64,000 nt of DNA, taken from contig OX424563.1 of NCBI GenBank assembly GCA_949152475.1, positions 38,822,120 through 38,886,119 of the forward strand, given 5' to 3'. Shown here one piece after another: positions 12,901 to 27,129 of the stretch. Each line of letters opens with the position of its first letter. Position 1 is the stretch's first letter. This stretch comes from Terebella lapidaria (lineage: Eukaryota > Annelida > Polychaeta > Terebellida > Terebellidae). The notes beneath the pieces were generated by a model. It did no database searches and was not told the DNA's origin. It saw nothing but the letters and a program-made list of their open reading frames with translations. The translations under genes and the position numbers were made by a program.

Positions 12901-14780
12901 ATACGAGGCTCCATCGTAAGATGGACATGTGACGCTCCACTGTACAATGGACATGTGACGCTCCACCGTATGATGGACATGCAAGGCTCCACTGTACAAT
13001 GGACATGTGACACTCCACCGTACGATGGACAGGCGACGCTCTACCGTAGGATGGACTAGCGAAGCTCCACCGTACGATGGACATGTGACGCTCCACCGTA
13101 CGATGGACATCTGACGCTCCACCGTACGATGGACATGCTATGCTCCAGCATACGATAGACATGTGACGCTCCACCGTACGATGGACATGGGACGCTCCAC
13201 CGTATAATGGACATGTGACGCTCCACCGGACGATGGACATGAGACGCTCCACCGTATATGGACATGTGACGCTCCACCGTACGATGGACATGTGACGCTC
13301 CACTGTATGATGGACATGCAAAGCTCCACTGTACGATGGACATGTGACGCTCCACCGTACGATGGACATACGAGGCTCCACCGTAAGATGGACATGTGAC
13401 GCTCCACTGTACAATGGACATGTGACGCTCCACCGTATGATGGACATGCAAAGCTCCACTGTACAATGGACATGTGACACTCCACCGTACGATGGACATG
13501 CGACGCTCTACCGTAGGATGGACTAGCGAAGCTCAACCGTAAGATGGACATGTGACGCTCCACCGTACGATGGACATCTGACGCTCCACCGTACGATGGA
13601 CATGCTATGCTCCAGCGTACGATAGACATGTGACGCTCCACCGTACGATGGACATGGGACGCTCCACCGTATAATGGACATGTGACGCTCCACCGTACGA
13701 TGGACATGAGACGCTCCACCGTATATGGACATGTGACGCTCCACCGTACGATGGACATGTGACGCTCCACTGTATGATGGACATGCAAAGCTCCACTCTA
13801 CGATGGACATGTGACGCTCCACCGTACAATGGACATACGAGGCTCCACCGTAAGATGGACATGTGACGCTCCAATGTACAATGGACATGTGACGCTCCAC
13901 CGTATGATGGACATGCAAGGCTCCACTGTACAATGGACATGGGACGCTCCACCGAATGATGGACATGCGAGGCTCCACCATAAGATGGACATGTGACGCT
14001 CCACTGTACGATGGACATGCGACGCTCCACCGTACGATGGACATGTGACGCTCCACCGAAGGATGGACATGTGATGCTCCACCGAAGGATGGACATGCGA
14101 GGCTCCACTGTAAGATGGACATGTTATGCTCCACCGTACGATGGACATGCGACGCTCCATCGTACGATGGACATGGGATGCTCCACCGTATGATGGACAT
14201 GTGACACTCCACTGTACGATGGATATGCGATGCTCCACCGTACGATGGACATGTGATGTTCCACGTACGATGGACATGTGACGCTCCACCGTAGGATGGA
14301 CATGTGACGCTCCACCGTACGATGGACATGTGATGCTCCACCGTACGATGGACATGGGATGCTCCACCGAATGATGGACATGCGAGGTTCCACCGTAAGA
14401 TGGACATGTGACGCTCCACCGTACGATAGACATGCGATGCTCCACCGTACGATGGACATGTGACGCTCCACTGTACAATGGACATGTGACGCTCCACCGT
14501 ATGATGGACATGCAAGGCTCCACTGTACAATGGACATGTGACACTCCACCGTACGATGGACATGCGACGCTCTACCGTAGGATGGACTAGCGAAGCTCCA
14601 CCGTACGATGGACATGTGACGCTCCACTGTACAATGGACATGTGACGCTCCACCGTATGATGGACATGCAAAGCTCCACTGTACAATGGACATGTGACAC
14701 TCCACCGTACGATGGACATGCGACGCTCTACCGTAGGATGGACTAGCGAAGCTCCACCGTAAGATGGACATCTGACGCTC
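9955..14780 (+). repeat. Higher-order block D, copy 1 (largest duplication)
   Basis: About 4.8 kb matching 20,336-25,161 at a constant offset of 10,381 bp. Allowing for the shortened monomers in between, this is exactly 400 monomers. Only a handful of single-base differences were seen, such as CTCAACCG near 13,534 here against CTCCACCG there, and CCACCGTACG against CCACCATACG near 10,470. This is among the longest and closest matches in the window, so the duplication should be young, or the assembly needs checking here. Confidence 0.88.
10502..11607 (+). repeat. Higher-order block A, copy 2
   Basis: Matches copy 1 at an offset of 10,287 bp. It lies inside the larger block D copy 1, so its third copy comes from the block D duplication. 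Confidence 0.85.
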
Positions 14781-16057
14781 CACCGTACGATGGACATGTG
14801 ATGCTCCACTGTACGATGGACATGTGACGCTCCACCGTACGATGGACATGGGACGCTCCAATGTACGATGGATATGCGACGCTCCACTGTACGATGGACA
14901 TGCGATGCTCCACTGTACGACGGACATGTGACGCTCCACCTTACGATGGACATCTGACGCTCCACTGTACGATCGGCATGTGATGCTCCACTGTACAATG
15001 GACATGTGACGCTCCACCGTATGATGGACATGCAAGGCTCCACTGTACAATGGACATGTGACACTCCACCGTACGATGGACATGCGACGCTCTACCGTAG
15101 GATGGACTAGCGAAGCTCCACCGTAAGATGGACATGTGACGCTCCACAGTACGATGGACATCTGACGCTCCACCGTACGATGGACATGTGATGCTCCACT
15201 GTACGATGGACATGTGACGCTCCACCGTACGATGGACATGGGACGCTCCAATGTACGATGGACATGCGACGCTCCACTGTACGATGGACATGCGATGCTC
15301 CACTGTACGACGGACATGTGACGCTCCACTGTATGATGGACATGCGAGGTTCCACCATACGATGGACATGGGATGCTCCATCGTACGATGGACATGTGAC
15401 GCTCCACCGTACGATCGACATGCGATGCTCCACCGTACGATGGACATGTGATGCTCCATCGTACGATGGACATCTGACGCTCCACCGTACGATGGACATG
15501 CTATGCTCCACCGTACGATGGACATGTGACGCTCCACCGTACGATGGACATGGGACGCTCCACCGAACCATGGACATGTGACGCTCCATCGTACGATGGA
15601 CATGTGACGCTATACTGAATGATGGACATGCGAGGCTCCACCGTAAGATGGACATGTGACGCTCCACCGTATGATGGACATGCGACGCTCAATCGTACGA
15701 TGGACATGGGATGCTCCACCGTATGATGGACATGTGACGCTCCACCGTACGATGGACATGTGACGCTACACTGTATGATGGACATGTGACGCTCCACCGT
15801 ACGATGGACATGGGATGCTCCATCGTACGATGGACAGGTGATGCTCCACCATGCGATGGACATGCTATGCTCCACCGTACGATGGACATTTGACGCTCCA
15901 CCGTACGATGGACATGAGACGCTCCACCGTACGATCGACATGCGATGCTTCACAGTACGATTGACATGTGATGCTCCACTGTACGATGGACATCTAACGC
16001 TCCACCATACGATGGACATGAGATGCTCCACCGTACGATGGACATGTGACGCTCCAC
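12394..16057 (+). repeat. Higher-order block C, copy 2
   Basis: Counterpart of 2,730-6,393. It diverges at 16,058, where this copy continues CCGTATAATGG and copy 1 continues CCGAATGATGG. Just upstream of its start it lacks one GGGATGCTCCATCG monomer found near 2,720. Its section from about 13,662 also matches 26,563-28,958 at an offset of 12,901 bp. Confidence 0.86.
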
Positions 16058-16618
16058 CGTATAATGGACATGTGACGCTCCACCGTACGATGGACATGAG
16101 ACGCTCCACCGTATATGGACATGTGACGCTCCACCGTACGATGGACATGTGACGCTCCACTGTATGATGGACATGCAAAGCTCCACTCTACGATGGACAT
16201 GTGACGCTCCACCGTACAATGGACATACGAGGCTCCACCGTAAGATGGACATGTGACGCTCCAATGTACAATGGACATGTGACGCTCCACCGTATGATGG
16301 ACATGCAAGGCTCCACTGTACAATGGACATGGGACGCTCCACCGAATGATGGACATGCGAGGCTCCACCATAAGATGGACATGTGACGCTCCACTGTACG
16401 ATGGACATGCGACGCTCCACCGTACGATGGACATGTGACGCTCCACCGAAGGATGGACATGTGATGCTCCACCGAAGGATGGACATGCGAGGCTCCACTG
16501 TAAGATGGACATGTTATGCTCCACCGTACGATGGACATGCGACGCTCCATCGTACGATGGACATGGGATGCTCCACCGTATGATGGACATGTGACACTCC
16601 ACTGTACGATGGATATGC
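14978..16618 (+). repeat. Higher-order block F, copy 1
   Basis: About 1.64 kb matching 25,489-27,129 at a constant offset of 10,511 bp (405 monomers). Shared rare states are CCACCATGCGATGG near 15,851 and 26,362, and CCGAACCATGG near 15,563. Confidence 0.84.
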
Positions 16619-17180
16619 TATGCTCCACCGTACGATGGACATTTGACGCTCCACCGTACGATGGACATGAGACGCTCCACCGTACGATCGACATGCGATG
16701 CTTCACAGTACGATTGACATGTGATGCTCCACTGTACGATGGACATCTAACGCTCCACCATACGATGGACATGAGATGCTCCACCGTACGATGGACATGT
16801 GATGCTCCACCGAATGATGGACATGCGAGGTTCCACCGTAAGATGGACATGTGACGCTCCACCGTACGATAGACATGTGATGCTCCACTGTACAATGGAC
16901 ATGTGACGCTCCACAGTATGATGGACATGCAAGGCTCCACTGTACAATGGACATGTGACACTCCACCGTACGATGGACATGCGACGCTCTACCGTAGGAT
17001 GGACTAGCGAAGCTCCACCGTAAGATGGACATGTGATGCTCCACTGTACAATGGACATGTGACGCTCCACAGTATGATGGACATGCAAGGCTCCACTGTA
17101 CAATGGACATGTGACACTCCACCGTACGATGGACATGCGACGCTCTACCGTAGGATGGACTAGCGAAGCTCCACCGTAAG

Positions 17181-17220
17181 ATGGACATGTGACGCTCCAC
17201 ATGGGACGCTCCACCGAATG
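17181..17220 (+). repeat. 40-bp fused double monomer (12-bp loss), copy 1 of 6
   Basis: Two monomers are joined as CTCCAC|ATGGGACG, with junction 17,200/17,201. The 12 bp normally between CCAC and ATGGG are missing, so two units occupy 40 bp instead of 52. All six copies have the identical junction, preceded by the GGACTAGCGAAG cassette and followed by CCGAATG, so this is one event later copied. Confidence 0.9.
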
Positions 17221-17935
17221 ATGGACATGCGAGGCTCCACCATAAGATGGACATGTGACGCTCCACCGTACGATGGACATGTGACGCTCCACCGAAGGAT
17301 GGACATGCGAGGCTCCACTGTAAGATGGACATGTTACGCTCCACCGTACGATGGACATGCGACGCTCCATCGTACGATGGACATGGGATGCTCCACCGTA
17401 TGATGGACATGTGACACTCCACTGTACGATGGATATGCGATGCTCCACCGTACGATGGACATGTGATGTTCCACCGTACGATGGACATCTGACGCTCCAC
17501 CGTAGGATGGACATGTGACGCTCCACCGTACGATGGACATGTGATGCTCCACCATACGATGGACATGGGATGCTCCATCGTACGATGGACAGGTGATGCT
17601 CCACCATACGATGGACATGCTATGCTCCACCGTACGATGGACATTTGACGCTCCACCGTACGATGGACATGAGACGCTCCACTGTACGATCGACATGCGA
17701 TGCTTCACAGTACGATTGACATGTGATGCTCCACTGTACGATGGACATCTAACGCTCCACCATACGATGGACATGAGATGCTCCACCGTACGATGGACAT
17801 GTGACGCTCCACCGAATGATGGACATGCGAGGTTCCACCGTAAGATGGACATGTGACGCTCCACCGTACGATAGACATGCGATGCTCCACCGTACGATGG
17901 ACATGTGATGCTCCACTGTACAATGGACATGTGAC

Positions 17936-19360
17936 GCTCCACCGTACGATGGACATGCGACGCTCCACCGTACGATGGACATGTGACGCTCCACCGAAGG
18001 ATGGACATGTGATGCTCCACCGAAGGATGGACATGCGAGGCTCCACTGTAAGATGGACATGTTATGCTCCACCGTACGATGGACATGCGACGCTCCATCG
18101 TACGATGGACATGGGATGCTCCACCGTATGATGGACATGTGACACTCCACTGTACGATGGATATGCGATGCTCCACCGTACGATGGACATGTGATGTTCC
18201 ACCGTACGATGGACATCTGACGCTCCACCGTAGGATGGACATGTGACGCTCCACCGTACGATGGACATGTGATGCTCCACCGTACGATGGACATGGGATG
18301 CTCCATCGTACGATGGACATGTGATGCTCCACCATACGATGGACATGCTATGCTCTACCATACGATCGACATGTGACGCTCCACCGTACGATGGGCATGA
18401 GACGCTCCACCGTACGATCGACATGCGATGTTTCACAGTACGATTGACATGTGATGCTCCACTGTACGATGGACATCTAACGCTCCACCATACGATGGAC
18501 ATGAGATGCTCCACCGTACGATGGACATGTGACGCTCCACCGAATGATGGACATGCGAGGTTCCACCGTAAGATGGACATGTGACGCTCCACCGTACGAT
18601 AGACATGCGATGCTCCACCGTACGATGGACATGTGACGCTCCACTGTACAATGGACATGTGACGCTCCACCGTATGATGGACATGCAAGGCTCCACTGTA
18701 CAATGGACATGTGACACTCCACCGTACGATGGACATGCGACGCTCTACTGTAGGATGGACTAGCGAAGCTCCACCGTACGATGGACATGTGACGCTCCAC
18801 TGTACAATGGACATGTGACGCTCCACCGTATGATGGACATGCAAGGCTCCACTGTACAATGGACATGTGACACTCCACCGTACGATGGACATGCGACGCT
18901 CTACCGTAGGATGGACTAGCGAAGCTCCACCGTAAGATGGACATCTGACGCTCCACCGTACGATGGACATGTGATGCTCCACTGTACGATGGACATGTGA
19001 CGCTCCACCGTACGATGGACATGGGACGCTCCAATGTACGATGGACATGCGACGCTCCACTGTACGATGGACATGCGATGCTCCACTGTACGACGGACAT
19101 GTGACGCTCCACCTTACGATGGACATCTGACGCTCCACTGTACGATCGGCATGTGATGCTCCACTGTACAATGGACATGTGACGCTCCACCGTATGATGG
19201 ACATGCAAGGCTCCACTGTACAATGGACATGTGACACTCCACCGTACGATGGACATGCGACGCTCTACCGTAGGATGGACTAGCGAAGCTCCACCGTAAG
19301 ATGGACATGTGACGCTCCACAGTACGATGGACATCTGACGCTCCACCGTACGATGGACAT
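17936..19360 (+). repeat. Higher-order block G, copy 1
   Basis: About 1.43 kb matching 34,370-35,794 at a constant offset of 16,434 bp. Both carry the uncommon CTCTACTGTAGG version of the cassette (near 18,746 and 35,180) and the TACCATACGATCGACATG unit. This copy has a private GATGGGCATGAG near 18,394. Confidence 0.83.
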
Positions 19361-20335
19361 GCTATGCTCCAGCATACGATAGACATGTGACGCTCCACCG
19401 TACGATGGACATGGGACGCTCCACCGTATAATGGACATGTGACGCTCCACCGTACGATGGACATGAGACGCTCCACCGTATATGGACATGTGACGCTCCA
19501 CCGTACGATGGACATGTGACGCTCCACTGTATGATGGACATGCAAAGCTCCACTGTACGATGGACATGTGACGCTCCACCGTACGATGGACATACGAGGC
19601 TCCACCGTACGATGGACATGTGACGCTCCACTGTATGATGGACATGTGACGCTCCACCGTACGATGGACATGGGATGCTCCATCGTACGATGGACAGGTG
19701 ATGCTCCACCATACGATGGACATGCTATGCTCCACCGTACGATGGACATGTGACGCTCCACCGTACGATGGACATGGGATGCTCCATCGTACGATGGACA
19801 GGTGATGCTCCACCATACGATGGACATGCTATGCTCCACCGTACGATGGACATTTGACGCTCCACCGTACGATGGACATGAGACGCTCCACCGTACGATC
19901 GACATGCGATGCTTCACAGTACGATTGACATGTGATGCTCCACTGTACGATGGACATCTAACGCTCCACCATACGATGGACATGAGATGCTCCACCGTAC
20001 GATGGACATGTGATGCTCCACCGAATGATGGACATGCGAGGTTCCACCGTAAGATGGACATGTGACGCTCCACCGTACGATAGACATGCGATGCTCCACC
20101 GTACGATGGACATGTGATGCTCCACTGTACAATGGACATGTGACGCTCCACAGTATGATGGACATGCAAGGCTCCACTGTACAATGGACATGTGACACTC
20201 CACCGTACGATGGACATGTGACGCTCCACCGTACGATGGACATGAGACGCTCCACCGTATATGGACATGTGACGCTCCACCGTACGATGGACATGTGACG
20301 CTCCACTGTATGATGGACATGCAAAGCTCCACTGT

Positions 20336-23300
20336 ACGATGGACATGTGACGCTCCACCGAAGGATGGACATGTGATGCTCCACTGAAGGATGGACATGC
20401 GAGGCTCCACTGTAAGATGGACATGTTATGCTCCACCGTACGATGGACATGCGACGCTCCATCGTACGATGGACATGGGATGCTCCACCGTATGATGGAC
20501 ATGTGACACTCCACTGTATGATGGATATGCGATGCTCCACCGTACGATGGACATGTGATGTTCCACCGTACGATGGACATCTGACGCTCCACCGTAGGAT
20601 GGACATGTGACGCTCCACCGTACGATGGACATGTGATGCTCCACCGTACGATGGACATGGGATGCTCCATCGTACGATGGACATGTGATGCTCCACCATA
20701 CGATGGACATGCTATGCTCTACCATACGATGGACATGTGACGCTCTACCGTACGATGGACATGAGACGCTCCACCGTACGATCGACATGCGATGTTTCAC
20801 AGTACGATTGACATGTGATGCTCCACTGTACGATGGACATCTAACGCTCCACCATACGATGGACATGAGATGCTCCACCGTACGATGGACATGTGACGCT
20901 CCACCGAATGATGGACATGCGAGGTTCCACCGTAAGATGGACATGTGACGCTCCACCGTACGATAGACATGCGATGCTCCACTGTACGATGGACATGTGA
21001 CGCTCCACTGTACAATGGACATGTGACGCTCCACCGTATGATGGACATGCAAGGCTCCACTGTACAATGGACATGTGACACTCCACCGTACGATGGACAT
21101 GCGACGCTCTACCGTAGGATGGACTAGCGAAGCTCCACCGTAAGATGGACATCTGACGCTCCACCGTACGATGGACATGTGATGCTCCACTGTACGATGG
21201 ACATGTGACGCTCCACCGTACGATGGACATGGGACGCTCCAATGTACGATGGACATGCGACGCTCCACTGTACGATGGACATGCGATGCTCCACTGTACG
21301 ACGGACATGTGACGCTCCACCTTACGATGGACATCTGACGCTCCACTGTACGATCGGCATGTGATGCTCCACTGTACAATGCACATGTGACGCTCCACCG
21401 TATGATGGACATGCAAGGCTCCACTGTACAATGGACATGTGACACTCCACCGTACGATGGACATGCGACGCTCTACCGTAGGATGGACTAGCGAAGCTCC
21501 ACCGTAAGATGGACATGTGACGCTCCACAGTACGATGGACATCTGACGCTCCACCGTACGATGGACATGTGATGCTCCACTGTACGATGGACATGTGATG
21601 CTCCACCGTACGATGGACATGGGACGCTCCAATGTACGATGGACATGCGACGCTCCACTGTACGATGGACATGCGATGCTCCACTGTACGACGGACATGT
21701 GACGCTCCACTGTATGATGGACATGCGAGGTTCCACCGTACGATGGACATGTGACGCTCCACCGTACGATCGACATGCGATGCTCCACCGTACGATGGAC
21801 ATGTGATGCTCCATCGTACGATGGACATCTGACGCTCCACCGTACGATGGACATGCTATGCTCCACCGTACGATGGACATGTGACGCTCCACCGTACGAT
21901 GGACATGGGACGCTCCACCGTACAATGGACATGTGACGCTCCATCGTACGATGGACATGTGACGCTATACTGAATGATGGACATGCGAGGCTCCACCGTA
22001 AGATGGACATGTGACGCTCCACCGTATGATGGACATGCGACGCTCAATCGTACGATGGACATGGGATGCTCCACCGTATGATGGACATGTGACGCTCCAC
22101 CGTACGATGGACATGTGACGCTCCACTGTATGATGGACATGTGACGCTCCACCGTACGATGGACATGTGACGCTCCACTGTATGATGGAAATGCAAAGCT
22201 CCACTGTACGATGGACATGTGACGCTCCACCGTACGATGGACATACGAGGCTCCATCGTAAGATGGACATGTGACGCTCCACTGTACAATGGACATGTGA
22301 CGCTCCACCGTATGATGGACATGCAAGGCTCCACTGTACAATGGACATGTGACACTCCACCGTACGATGGACATGCAACGCTCTACCGTAGGATGGACTA
22401 GCGAAGCTCCACCGTAAGATGGACATGTGACGCTCCACAGTACGATGGACATCTGACGCTCCACCGTACGATGGACATGCTATGCTCCAGCGTACGATAG
22501 ACATGTGACGCTCCACCGTACGATGGACATGGGACGCTCCACCGTATAATGGACATGTGACGCTCCACCGTACGATGGACATGAGACGCTCCACCGTATA
22601 TGGACATGTGACGCTCCACCGTATGATGGACATGTGACGCTCCACTGTATGATGGACATGCAAAGCTCCACTGTACGATGGACATGCGACGCTCCACTGT
22701 ACGATGGACATGCGATGCTCCACTGTACGACGGACATGTGACGCTCCACTGTATGATGGACATGCGAGGTTCCACCGTACGATGGACATGTGACGCTCCA
22801 CCGTACGATCGACATGCGATGCTCCACCGTACGATGGACATGTGATGCTCCATCGTACGATGGACATCTGATGCTCCACCGTACGATGGACATGCTATGC
22901 TCCACCGTACGATGGACATGTGACGCTCCACCGTACGATGGACATGGGACGCTCCACCGTACAATGGACATGTGACGCTCCATCGTACGATGGACATGTG
23001 ACGCTATACTGAATGATGGACATGCGAGGCTCCACCGTAAGATGGACATGTGACGCTCCACCGTATGATGGACATGCGACGCTCAATCGTACGATGGACA
23101 TGGGATGCTCCACCGTATGATGGACATGTGACGCTCCACCGTACGATGGACATGTGACGCTCCACTGTATGATGGACATGTGACGCTCCACCGTACGATG
23201 GACATGTGACGCTCCACTGTATGATGGAAATGCAAAGCTCCACTGTACGATGGACATGTGACGCTCCACCGTACGATGGACATACGAGGCTCCATCGTAA

Positions 23301-25161
23301 GATGGACATGTGACGCTCCACTGTACAATGGACATGTGACGCTCCACCGTATGATGGACATGCAAGGCTCCACTGTACAATGGACATGTGACACTCCACC
23401 GTACGATGGACAGGCGACGCTCTACCGTAGGATGGACTAGCGAAGCTCCACCGTACGATGGACATGTGACGCTCCACCGTACGATGGACATCTGACGCTC
23501 CACCGTACGATGGACATGCTATGCTCCAGCATACGATAGACATGTGACGCTCCACCGTACGATGGACATGGGACGCTCCACCGTATAATGGACATGTGAC
23601 GCTCCACCGGACGATGGACATGAGACGCTCCACCGTATATGGACATGTGACGCTCCACCGTACGATGGACATGTGACGCTCCACTGTATGATGGACATGC
23701 AAAGCTCCACTGTACGATGGACATGTGACGCTCCACCGTACGATGGACATACGAGGCTCCACCGTAAGATGGACATGTGACGCTCCACTGTACAATGGAC
23801 ATGTGACGCTCCACCGTATGATGGACATGCAAAGCTCCACTGTACAATGGACATGTGACACTCCACCGTACGATGGACATGCGACGCTCTACCGTAGGAT
23901 GGACTAGCGAAGCTCCACCGTAAGATGGACATGTGACGCTCCACCGTACGATGGACATCTGACGCTCCACCGTACGATGGACATGCTATGCTCCAGCGTA
24001 CGATAGACATGTGACGCTCCACCGTACGATGGACATGGGACGCTCCACCGTATAATGGACATGTGACGCTCCACCGTACGATGGACATGAGACGCTCCAC
24101 CGTATATGGACATGTGACGCTCCACCGTACGATGGACATGTGACGCTCCACTGTATGATGGACATGCAAAGCTCCACTCTACGATGGAGATGTGACGCTC
24201 CACCGTACAATGGACATACGAGGCTCCACCGTAAGATGGACATGTGACGCTCCAATGTACAATGGACATGTGACGCTCCACCGTATGATGGACATGCAAG
24301 GCTCCACTGTACAATGGACATGGGACGCTCCACCGAATGATGGACATGCGAGGCTCCACCATAAGATGGAGATGTGACGCTCCACTGTACGATGGACATG
24401 CGACGCTCCACCGTACGATGGACATGTGACGCTCCACCGAAGGATGGACATGTGATGCTCCACCGAAGGATGGACATGCGAGGCTCCACTGTAAGATGGA
24501 CATGTTATGCTCCACCGTACGATGGACATGCGACGCTCCATCGTACGATGGACATGGGATGCTCCACCGTATGATGGACATGTGACACTCCACTGTACGA
24601 TGGATATGCGATGCTCCACCGTACGATGGACATGTGATGTTCCACGTACGATGGACATGTGACGCTCCACCGTAGGATGGACATGTGACGCTCCACCGTA
24701 CGATGGACATGTGATGCTCCACCGTACGATGGACATGGGATGCTCCACCGAATGATGGACATGCGAGGTTCCACCGTAAGATGGACATGTGACGCTCCAC
24801 CGTACGATAGACATGCGATGCTCCACCGTACGATGGACATGTGACGCTCCACTGTACAATGGACATGTGACGCTCCACCGTATGATGGACATGCAAGGCT
24901 CCACTGTACAATGGACATGTGACACTCCACCGTACGATGGACATGCGACGCTCTACCGTAGGATGGACTAGCGAAGCTCCACCGTACGATGGACATGTGA
25001 CGCTCCACTGTACAATGGACATGTGACGCTCCACCGTATGATGGACATGCAAAGCTCCACTGTACAATGGACATGTGACACTCCACCGTACGATGGACAT
25101 GCGACGCTCTACCGTAGGATGGACTAGCGAAGCTCCACCGTAAGATGGACATCTGACGCTC
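20336..25161 (+). repeat. Higher-order block D, copy 2
   Basis: Counterpart of 9,955-14,780. Private states here are CCACTGAAGG near 20,384 and two GATGGAGATGTG units near 24,186 and 24,367. It diverges after 25,161, where CCACTGTACA replaces CCACCGTACG; this falls at the edge of a cassette, as many of the breakpoints do. Confidence 0.88.
20883..21988 (+). repeat. Higher-order block A, copy 3
   Basis: Carried inside block D copy 2, 10,381 bp after copy 2 of block A. Confidence 0.85.
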
Positions 25162-25488
25162 CACTGTACAATGGACATGTGACGCTCCACCGTATGATGG
25201 ACATGCGACGCTCAATCGTACGATGGACATGGGATGCTCCACCGTATGATGGACATGTGACGCTCCACCGTACGATGGACATGTGACGCTACACTGTATG
25301 ATGGACATGTGACGCTCCACCGTACGATGGACATGGGATGCTCCATCGTACGATGGACAGGTGATGCTCCACCATGCGATGGACATGCTATGCTCCACCG
25401 TACGATGGACATTTGACGCTCCACCGTACGATGGACATGAGACGCTCCACCGTACGATCGACATGCGATGCTTCACAGTACGATTGAC

Positions 25489-27129
25489 ATGTGATGCTCC
25501 ACTGTACAATGGACATGTGACGCTCCACCGTATGATGGACATGCAAGGCTCCACTGTACAATGGACATGTGACACTCCACCGTACGATGGACATGCGACG
25601 CTCTACCGTAGGATGGACTAGCGAAGCTCCACCGTAAGATGGACATGTGACGCTCCACAGTACGATGGACATCTGACGCTCCACCGTACGATGGACATGT
25701 GATGCTCCACTGTACGATGGACATGTGACGCTCCACCGTACGATGGACATGGGACGCTCCAATGTACGATGGACATGCGACGCTCCACTGTACGATGGAC
25801 ATGCGATGCTCCACTGTACGACGGACATGTGACGCTCCACTGTATGATGGACATGCGAGGTTCCACCATACGATGGACATGGGATGCTCCATCGTACGAT
25901 GGACATGTGACGCTCCACCGTACGATCGACATGCGATGCTCCACCGTACGATGGACATGTGATGCTCCATCGTACGATGGACATCTGACGCTCCACCGTA
26001 CGATGGACATGCTATGCTCCACCGTACGATGGACATGTGACGCTCCACCGTACGATGGACATGGGACGCTCCACCGAACCATGGACATGTGACGCTCCAT
26101 CGTACGATGGACATGTGACGCTATACTGAATGATGGACATGCGAGGCTCCACCGTAAGATGGACATGTGACGCTCCACCGTATGATGGACATGCGACGCT
26201 CAATCGTACGATGGACATGGGATGCTCCACCGTATGATGGACATGTGACGCTCCACCGTACGATGGACATGTGACGCTACACTGTATGATGGACATGTGA
26301 CGCTCCACCGTACGATGGACATGGGATGCTCCATCGTACGATGGACAGGTGATGCTCCACCATGCGATGGACATGCTATGCTCCACCGTACGATGGACAT
26401 TTGACGCTCCACCGTACGATGGACATGAGACGCTCCACCGTACGATCGACATGCGATGCTTCACAGTACGATTGACATGTGATGCTCCACTGTACGATGG
26501 ACATCTAACGCTCCACCATACGATGGACATGAGATGCTCCACCGTACGATGGACATGTGACGCTCCACCGTATAATGGACATGTGACGCTCCACCGTACG
26601 ATGGACATGAGACGCTCCACCGTATATGGACATGTGACGCTCCACCGTACGATGGACATGTGACGCTCCACTGTATGATGGACATGCAAAGCTCCACTCT
26701 ACGATGGACATGTGACGCTCCACCGTACAATGGACATACGAGGCTCCACCGTAAGATGGACATGTGACGCTCCAATGTACAATGGACATGTGACGCTCCA
26801 CCGTATGATGGACATGCAAGGCTCCACTGTACAATGGACATGGGACGCTCCACCGAATGATGGACATGCGAGGCTCCACCATAAGATGGACATGTGACGC
26901 TCCACTGTACGATGGACATGCGACGCTCCACCGTACGATGGACATGTGACGCTCCACCGAAGGATGGACATGTGATGCTCCACCGAAGGATGGACATGCG
27001 AGGCTCCACTGTAAGATGGACATGTTATGCTCCACCGTACGATGGACATGCGACGCTCCATCGTACGATGGACATGGGATGCTCCACCGTATGATGGACA
27101 TGTGACACTCCACTGTACGATGGATATGC
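25489..27129 (+). repeat. Higher-order block F, copy 2
   Basis: Counterpart of 14,978-16,618. The copies part at the base after GGATATGC, which is T in copy 1 (16,619) and G here (27,130). The stretch 25,200-25,500 just before it is itself a second copy of the CCATGCGATGG region. Confidence 0.84.

Larger units (their letters stand above)
16619..20335 (+). repeat. Mosaic satellite segment between named blocks
   Basis: Only satellite monomers are present. The first part (to about 17,650) matches 30,590-31,390 at an offset of 13,733 bp and holds fused double monomer copy 1. The section 17,936-19,360 matches 34,370-35,794 at 16,434 bp. Near 19,600-19,860 a GGGATGC / CAGGTGATGC group is repeated twice, about 130 bp apart. 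No gene or foreign insert is visible. Confidence 0.75.
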
